Origin: Xenorhabdus ishibashii
Lineage (GTDB): Bacteria; Pseudomonadota; Gammaproteobacteria; Enterobacterales; Enterobacteriaceae
Assembly: GCF_002632755.1 (NCBI RefSeq)
Contig: NZ_NJAK01000001.1
Coordinates: 2,046,001-2,110,000, forward strand
Length of the DNA stretch: 64,000 nt
Reading direction: 5' to 3'
Below are positions 59,791-64,000 of the stretch, one piece after another. The notes beneath the pieces are model-generated. The model worked only from the letters and a program-made list of their open reading frames with translations, did no database searches and had not been told where the DNA came from. Both the position numbers and the translations under genes were made by a program. Positions within the stretch are counted from its first letter, which is position 1, and each line of letters starts with the position of its first letter.

Positions 59791-60897
59791 TATACCAATC
59801 TAACTTGAAGATGCAGGTTTTAAAATCTGAAAATTATCAGTCAGTCGAGTCGTGAGCTCTTTCGCTTTTTCTGGCAAAGTGACATGAAAAAAGTGACGAA
59901 GAGTTTCACGGAAGGTCTTCGCATCCGGAAAATAGATATTGTTACGCACTTGCTCATTCATATACTTCCACAATCGCTCTATCGGATTGAGGTTTGGGCT
60001 GTAAGGCGGGAGGTAATGCAATTCAATATTCAGGACATACGCAATATCTTTCACCAACTCGGCTCGATGGTAACCCGCTCCATCCAGAATGAGGTGGATT
60101 TTTTGCGAAAGCGGGTAAGTTTCTCGGAGCGCACCGAAGAAATAGGCGATATTTTCGGCATTGATGCGCGGATATTCACGGATCACGGTGTCTTCAATCC
60201 GTTGTAAATTCAGGGCGCCCAGAATATTGAGACGGGTACGACTGCCGGTGGTTTCGATCCCTTTTACCTGATTTTTTCCTGCTTTCATCCAGCCATAGCT
60301 GAGCTTTGTGGACTGTGAAGGATGCACCGCATCAATAAATAGGATCGGTTCATTCTGCCCCGCTTCCTCTTTCAGCGCCTTGTAGTCATCAATAAATTGT
60401 TGCTGTTTGTGCGCATCGAATTTATGAGGAACACCCTTGGGTTTTTTATAGCTGAAACCTTGCCGGTGAAGCCATTTTGTCATTCCGCCCACGCGGAAAG
60501 AAACCTGCCAACGGGCTTGGACATAGGCCACAATTTGGGTTGTGGTATGCATCAAATTGGCGGTCAAATAATCAATCAGGGCGGCGGTTTGTTCGGCAGA
60601 GAGATGGCTTTCAGAGCCGCCATTTTCTGGGGTGAGCTTTTCCTGCGCGATAAAATCTTTCAGGTGACGGCTGACCGTACTTTCATGAATACGCAAGGCC
60701 TGTGCAATCATCTGAGCAGTCCAACCTTCTGAGGCCAAAAGCACCGCCTTAATGCGATCACAGACTCGACTGTCGCGAGTAGTATCATGCATCAATTCAA
60801 GGGCGTGTTTTTGTTCTGGTGTCAGATGAATTTTCATGGTTGCAAGCATGATCTGGTTTGGATAAGAAATCAAGCATCTTCAATGGCGATTGGTATA
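59791..60897 (-). mobile_element. IS630-family element A
   Basis: The ends are related inverted repeats. The left end begins TATACCAATCTAACTTGAAG and the right end, read inward, begins TATACCAATCGCCATTGAAG. TA dinucleotides border both, the usual IS630/Tc1 target. The element is about 1.1 kb and carries one intact transposase gene. It differs from the two IS630 copies further right. Confidence 0.85.
59800..60837 (-). CDS. IS630-family transposase
   Basis: A 345-residue transposase with two N-terminal helix-turn-helix regions (MIAQALRIHESTVSRHLKDF; MTKWLHRQGFSYKKPKGVP) and a DDE domain with FIDAVHP, LILDGAGYH and LPPYSPNLNPIERLWKY (catalytic Asp, Asp, Glu). It appears intact. The frame can be extended to a TTG at 60873, but the ATG at 60837 (MKIHLTPEQKHALEL) starts the recognisable domain. 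Confidence 0.9.
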   Translation of the reverse strand: MKIHLTPEQKHALELMHDTTRDSRVCDRIKAVLLASEGWTAQMIAQALRIHESTVSRHLKDFIAQEKLTPENGGSESHLSAEQTAALIDYLTANLMHTTTQIVAYVQARWQVSFRVGGMTKWLHRQGFSYKKPKGVPHKFDAHKQQQFIDDYKALKEEAGQNEPILFIDAVHPSQSTKLSYGWMKAGKNQVKGIETTGSRTRLNILGALNLQRIEDTVIREYPRINAENIAYFFGALRETYPLSQKIHLILDGAGYHRAELVKDIAYVLNIELHYLPPYSPNLNPIERLWKYMNEQVRNNIYFPDAKTFRETLRHFFHVTLPEKAKELTTRLTDNFQILKPASSS

Positions 60898-60989
60898 TAT
60901 GTAATGTAACAAATGTGGCTTTCTTTCGTAATAATTTCTATTAAGTAAAATACCCTCACAAAAACAATTAAACAGTGAGGGTAACGGAT

Positions 60990-61110
60990 ACCGTCTGCGC
61001 AGCAGACAAGGGCACATGAATCCCAGTGAAATCATGACTATCCTGATCCGCTTTCACATGTCGCATTACCGTGATTTTAAACATTTTTATCTGGCGCACA
61101 TTTGGAAATA
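60990..61110 (+). pseudogene. IS982-family transposase fragment
   Basis: A short plus-strand frame reads NPSEIMTILIRFHMSHYRDF followed by KHFYLAHIWKYL, the conserved N-terminal motif of IS982 transposases. The upstream and downstream parts are missing, so it is a remnant. It is distinct from the near-complete IS982-like gene at 62467. Confidence 0.65.
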
Positions 61111-61220
61111 CTTGCCCAGATGAAGGTCACATCGCCACACCAAACCTGACTGGGTTAGGTAAAAAGTGCCTGGTTGTGCTGGGCATCGCTGAATTCACGT
61201 CAAGGATAAACGATAAGGTT
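61105..61220 (-). pseudogene. IS3-family orfB fragment
   Basis: On the minus strand the sequence reads REFSDAQHNQALFT, a stop, then PSQVWCGDVTFIWASI. This matches the start of the IS3-family integrase domain (REF...PNQVWCGDITYIW). It is short and contains stops, so it is a relic. With the IS982 piece it makes up the 60,898-61,336 stretch, which has no working gene. Confidence 0.6.
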
Positions 61221-61399
61221 ACGGTGAGGTTCTACATTTGAGATTATCCCGTATGTAAAATTGGGGAAAATTTTAGTAATTTATCATTAGGAGAAAATAA
61301 CTGAGGCAATGGTAGTGGAAATCAAAAGTGCGCTTATATAGCTAAATCATATCAATATGACATAATATCTAAACCTAAGATGACAAGGCATAAAATGAG

Positions 61400-61723
61400 A
61401 TGGGCTACAGCTTAGATTTTCGAAAGAGAGTATTGGCATACAAAGACAAGCATTCGTTGACTTTTGAACAAACGAGTGCCCATTTTGAAGTCTCCATGCG
61501 CACCTTGTTCCGGTGGTGCAATCAGATAGAACCTTGCATGACCCGCAATAAACCTGCCACGAAAATCCCTGATGCAGTGCTCATGGCGGATGTCCAACAC
61601 TTTCCCGATGACTATCAATGGGAAAGAGCAAAACGTTTAGGTGTCTCACAATCGGCTATTCATTATGCCTTGAAACGGCTTCGGATCACCCATAAAAAAA
61701 ACGTTAAAACACCCTCGCGCTGA
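61400..61723 (+). CDS. IS630 transposase, N-terminal frame (orfA)
   Basis: A 107-residue DNA-binding frame (MGYSLDFRKRVLAYKDKHSLTFEQTSAHFEVSMRTLFRW, then ERAKRLGVSQSAIHYALKRL). It ends in HKKNVKTPSR just after eight consecutive A residues at 61694-61701. Slippage on this A run would join it to the downstream frame (THKKTLKHPRADLQARQ). The complete transposase therefore needs a frameshift. Confidence 0.85.
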   Translation: MGYSLDFRKRVLAYKDKHSLTFEQTSAHFEVSMRTLFRWCNQIEPCMTRNKPATKIPDAVLMADVQHFPDDYQWERAKRLGVSQSAIHYALKRLRITHKKNVKTPSR

Positions 61724-61787
61724 TCTTCAGGCTCGTCAGGTATTTATCGAGCGCATCAGCGACTATGAGCGGGCTGGCAGGCCGATT

Positions 61788-62237
61788 GTGTATTTGGATG
61801 AAAGTGGTTTTGCTCAGTCGATGCCACGTCAACATGGCTATTCGGAAAAAGGGTTACGCTGTTTTGGTTCGCATGACTGGCACGCAAAAGGCCGTATCAA
61901 CGTCATTGGTGCCATTCTCGAAAATACCTTCGTCACCTTAAGCTTGTTTACCGAGAATATTAATGCCGATGTTTTTTATGCGTGGATGACACAAGATTTG
62001 CTGCCAAAGCTTCCACACGGCACCGTGATAGTGATGGACAATGCGCCTTTCCATAAACGGAATGACACGGCACAAGCGATAGCAGACAGCAGATGTCAAC
62101 TGGAATGGCTTCCCGCTTATAGTCCGGATTTGAACCCAATAGAACACAAATGGGGCGGAGCAAAAGCGATCAGGAGGCAAAAAAGATGTTCGGTTGATGA
62201 GTTGTTTACGGAGCATATTGAATATGTCAGGTTATGA
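61788..62237 (+). CDS. IS630 transposase, catalytic frame (orfB)
   Basis: The DDE domain of the same transposase: YLDESGFAQSMPRQHGYSEKG (first Asp), VIVMDNAPFHK (second Asp) and LPAYSPDLNPIEHKWG (Glu). The frame is open back through KKTLKHPRADLQARQVFIERISDYERAGR, continuous with the slippery A run, so 61788 is probably not its real translation start. It differs from the inverted copy at 63303-63752 by only a few residues (SMPRQ/AMPRQ, APFHK/ASFHK). Confidence 0.85.
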   Translation: MYLDESGFAQSMPRQHGYSEKGLRCFGSHDWHAKGRINVIGAILENTFVTLSLFTENINADVFYAWMTQDLLPKLPHGTVIVMDNAPFHKRNDTAQAIADSRCQLEWLPAYSPDLNPIEHKWGGAKAIRRQKRCSVDELFTEHIEYVRL

Positions 62238-62397
62238 TGATTCTGCTATATCAGAAGATGGATTGTATCGATATGACCTATGGCGAGTATGGGATGAAAG
62301 TAAACCTAACGTTATGTTTATTGGTCTAAATCCTTCCACCGCAGACCATGAGATTAATGATAATACTATTACGCGATGCTCGACTTTCGAGGAGAGT
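62224..62397 (+). pseudogene. DUF1643-family gene, interrupted fragment
   Basis: The frame reads SEDGLYRYDLWRVWDESKP, then NVMFIGLNPSTADHEINDNT and ITRC, the N-terminal motif of DUF1643 proteins (LWREWDESKP...MFIGLNPSTAD...DPTIRRC). Its first codons are supplied by the end of the IS630 copy. It ends after about 45 native residues where the IS982-type element begins. The family is often found in phages and mobile islands, and its function is unknown. The rest of the gene is not in the window. Confidence 0.72.
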
Positions 62398-62399
62398 TG

Positions 62400-63292
62400 A
62401 AATGACATAGCCCGTCCTTTATAACTTTAAGTGACCAAACCAAAAGAAATAAAGGAACAAAAGGCTATGTCACAGCAAGATTTTATCATTTGGGTATTTT
62501 GTTGGGTAGATGAAAATTTAGCAGAATTACAGCAAGGTACACGATTCAGAAGCCGAGGCTTTCCGCCTAAACTCAGCGATGCCGAAGCCATCACGATGGA
62601 AGTCGTGGGTGAATTTTTAGGATTTTCAACAGATAAAGGCATTTGGACATACTTTAATAGCCACTGGCGCGAGTGGTTTCCGAGGCTGGGTTCACGCGCC
62701 AATTTTGCTAAACAGATTTCGAATCTTTGGTTTGTTAAACAACCACTGCAAGAGGAACTGGCGATATTATTGGGTGCGTTCGACCGGCCGGTGCATATTA
62801 TTGATGGATTTCCTCTGCCCGTTTGCCTCTTTAAACGCGCGAAAGGTTGTGCACGTTTTAAAGGACAAGCCGATTATGGCTTCTGCGCCGCCAAGAGTGA
62901 AACGTACTACGGCTTTAAAGGACATCTGCTGGTCGATGAAATCGGCATCGTGACAGGGTTTACACTCACACCGGCAAGTGTCAGCGAGCGTGAGGCCGCC
63001 GGGGATTTGGTCGCGCCAATAACCGGCTATTTACTCGGTGATAAAGGATACTTAGGCACTGAATTTAAACAGGAAATGAAGAGAGAAGGCATTGAAATGA
63101 TAACGCCGGTGCGAGCCAATATGGATGACCCTGTTCCCAAAGAGACGAGAAAATGCATCAATGCCAAACGGCGTCTCATTGAAACTGTGATTGGTCAACT
63201 CGCCGGGCAATTTGCTATCGAGAAGTGCTGGGCGCGGGATATGTGGCATCTGAGCAATCGAATCGCCAGAAAGCTGCTTGCTCACACATTAT
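62400..63292 (+). mobile_element. IS982-family element, 3' end cut by IS630
   Basis: The element begins near ACATAGCCCGTCCTTTAT at about 62404, directly after the DUF1643 fragment. It carries a transposase gene whose last codons are lost. Its right part is replaced at 63290 by the terminal repeat of the inverted IS630 copy, so the IS630 inserted into it. The exact left end is uncertain. Confidence 0.7.
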
Positions 63293-63294
63293 AG
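62467..63294 (+). CDS. IS982-family transposase, C-terminally truncated
   Basis: About 275 residues of an IS982-type DDE transposase: LSDAEAITMEVVGEFLG near the start, HIIDGFPLPVC (Asp), ITGYLLGDKGYLG (Asp) and AKRRLIETVIGQL (Glu). The frame ends RIARKLLAHTL, and its stop codon TAG belongs to the inserted IS630 terminal repeat, so the normal C-terminal tail is missing. The ATG at 62467 follows AAAGGAACAAAAGG; an in-frame GTG lies at 62431. Confidence 0.8.
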   Translation: MSQQDFIIWVFCWVDENLAELQQGTRFRSRGFPPKLSDAEAITMEVVGEFLGFSTDKGIWTYFNSHWREWFPRLGSRANFAKQISNLWFVKQPLQEELAILLGAFDRPVHIIDGFPLPVCLFKRAKGCARFKGQADYGFCAAKSETYYGFKGHLLVDEIGIVTGFTLTPASVSEREAAGDLVAPITGYLLGDKGYLGTEFKQEMKREGIEMITPVRANMDDPVPKETRKCINAKRRLIETVIGQLAGQFAIEKCWARDMWHLSNRIARKLLAHTL

Positions 63295-63302
63295 CAGAAT
63301 CA

Positions 63303-63752
63303 TCATAACCTGACATATTCAATATGCTCCGTAAACAACTCATCAACCGAACATCTTTTTTGCCTCCTGATCGCTTTTGCTCCGCCCCATTTGTGTTCTA
63401 TTGGGTTCAAATCCGGACTATAAGCGGGAAGCCATTCCAGTTGACATCTGCTGTCTGCTATCGCTTGTGCCGTATCATTCCGTTTATGGAAAGATGCATT
63501 GTCCATCACTATCACGGCGCCGTGTGGAAGCTTTGGCAGCAAATCTTGTGTCATCCACGCATAAAAAACATCGGCATTAATATTCTCGGTAAACAAGCTT
63601 AAGGTGACGAAGGTATTTTCGAGAATGGCACCAATGACGTTGATACGGCCTTTTGCGTGCCAGTCATGCGAACCAAAACAGCGTAACCCTTTTTCCGAAT
63701 AGCCATGTTGACGTGGCATCGCCTGAGCAAAACCACTTTCATCCAAATACAC
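63303..63752 (-). CDS. IS630 transposase, catalytic frame (copy 2)
   Basis: The DDE frame of the second copy, with YLDESGFAQAMPRQHGYSEKG, VIVMDNASFHK and LPAYSPDLNPIEHKWG. It is open upstream through the slippery run (T8 on the plus strand at 63839-63846). A few substitutions separate it from copy 1, and the catalytic residues are intact. Confidence 0.85.
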   Translation of the reverse strand: MYLDESGFAQAMPRQHGYSEKGLRCFGSHDWHAKGRINVIGAILENTFVTLSLFTENINADVFYAWMTQDLLPKLPHGAVIVMDNASFHKRNDTAQAIADSRCQLEWLPAYSPDLNPIEHKWGGAKAIRRQKRCSVDELFTEHIEYVRL

Positions 63753-63816
63753 AATCGGCCTGCCAGCCCGCTCATAGTCGCTGATGCGCTCGATAAATGC
63801 CTGACGAGCCTGAAGA

Positions 63817-64000
63817 TCAGCGCGAGGGTGTTTTAACGTTTTTTTTATGGGTGATCCGAAGCCGTTTCAAGGCATAATGAATAGCCGATTGTGAGACACC
63901 TAAACGTTTTGCTCTTTCCCATTGATAGTCATCGGGAAAGTGTTGGACATCCGCCATGAGCACTGCATCAGGGATTTTCGTGGCAGGTTTATTGCGGGTC
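63817..64000 (-). CDS. IS630 transposase, N-terminal frame (copy 2, cut by window end)
   Basis: The minus-strand frame ends HKKNVKTPSR with its stop at 63817-63819, as orfA of copy 1 does. It contains ERAKRLGVSQSAIHYALKRL. Its start lies beyond position 64000, so only the last part of orfA is visible. Confidence 0.8.
   Translation of the reverse strand, partial: TRNKPATKIPDAVLMADVQHFPDDYQWERAKRLGVSQSAIHYALKRLRITHKKNVKTPSR

Larger units (their letters stand above)
61337..62250 (+). mobile_element. IS630-family element B, copy 1
   Basis: The left end TATAGCTAAATCATATCAA and the right end (complement TATAGCAGAATCATCATAA) form imperfect inverted repeats. The element is about 914 bp with two overlapping transposase frames. 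It inserted at a TA inside or just before a DUF1643 gene. A second, nearly identical copy lies in inverse orientation at 63290 and beyond. Confidence 0.82.
63290..64000 (-). mobile_element. IS630-family element B, copy 2 (inverted, incomplete)
   Basis: This is an inverted, nearly identical copy of the element at 61337-62250. It begins with TATAGCAGAATCATCATAA at 63290 and runs off the end of the window. The two copies enclose the DUF1643 fragment and the IS982 element, so recombination between them would invert this interior. Confidence 0.85.

Overview
The window looks like a chromosome segment of an entomopathogenic enterobacterium of the Xenorhabdus/Photorhabdus group (Morganellaceae). Two things point there. 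The core genes follow Escherichia coli order (epmA divergent from frdABCD; yhhQ-tusA-zntA-yhhN-yhhL-rsmD-ftsYEX-rpoH). The accessory part holds a five-module NRPS whose architecture and adenylation codes match GameXPeptide synthetase GxpS. I lean to Xenorhabdus over Photorhabdus, but the sequence alone does not settle it.

Layout. 1-2058: 3' part of a 23S rRNA gene, a 5S rRNA gene and the rrn terminator. 2084-7326: a divergent GntR regulator and a 5-oxoprolinase-type operon (pxpA, a fused pxpB-pxpC, and a biotin carboxylase-biotin carrier protein). 7423-9513: a FrpB-like TonB-dependent receptor. 9593-14445: frdDCBA and epmA. 14523-18446: glpQ and glpT with a perfect CRP site. 18447-18880: a decayed NRPS adenylation domain. 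18954-31571: housekeeping genes gldA, yhhQ (with a candidate preQ1-I riboswitch), tusA, zntA (with a ZntR-type promoter), yhhN, yhhL, rsmD, ftsY (with a 17-residue repeat array), ftsE, ftsX, rpoH and a glycerate kinase. 31628-33871: an MFS exporter, a divergent MarR regulator with two matching operators, and an MrpJ-like regulator. 33872-36231: a gene-poor stretch with decayed coding fragments. 36232-51882: gxpS. 52058-53005: truncated LysR and MFS genes. 53114-58193: a six-gene operon on the minus strand. 58530-64000: a pile of insertion sequences and IS remnants.

The most interesting system is the minus-strand operon at 53114-58193. In transcription order it encodes a stand-alone adenylation enzyme with an almost perfect threonine code, a free carrier protein, a SyrB2-like non-heme iron halogenase with the diagnostic His-X-Ala motif, an AlaX-type tRNA-editing hydrolase with an intact zinc site, an EamA exporter and a type II thioesterase. 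Read together, these would load threonine on a carrier, chlorinate its methyl group, release free 4-chlorothreonine, export it, and protect the producer by deacylating mischarged tRNA. Enzyme roles follow from known families; self-protection by editing and export of the free amino acid are inference.

The gxpS product is predicted to be a cyclic pentapeptide of the order D-Val, L-Leu, D-Phe, D-Leu, L-Leu. It contains no threonine, so the chlorothreonine-type cassette appears to be an independent pathway that only sits beside gxpS. The cassette is clearly richer in A+T than gxpS and is bordered by IS elements, which fits separate acquisition.
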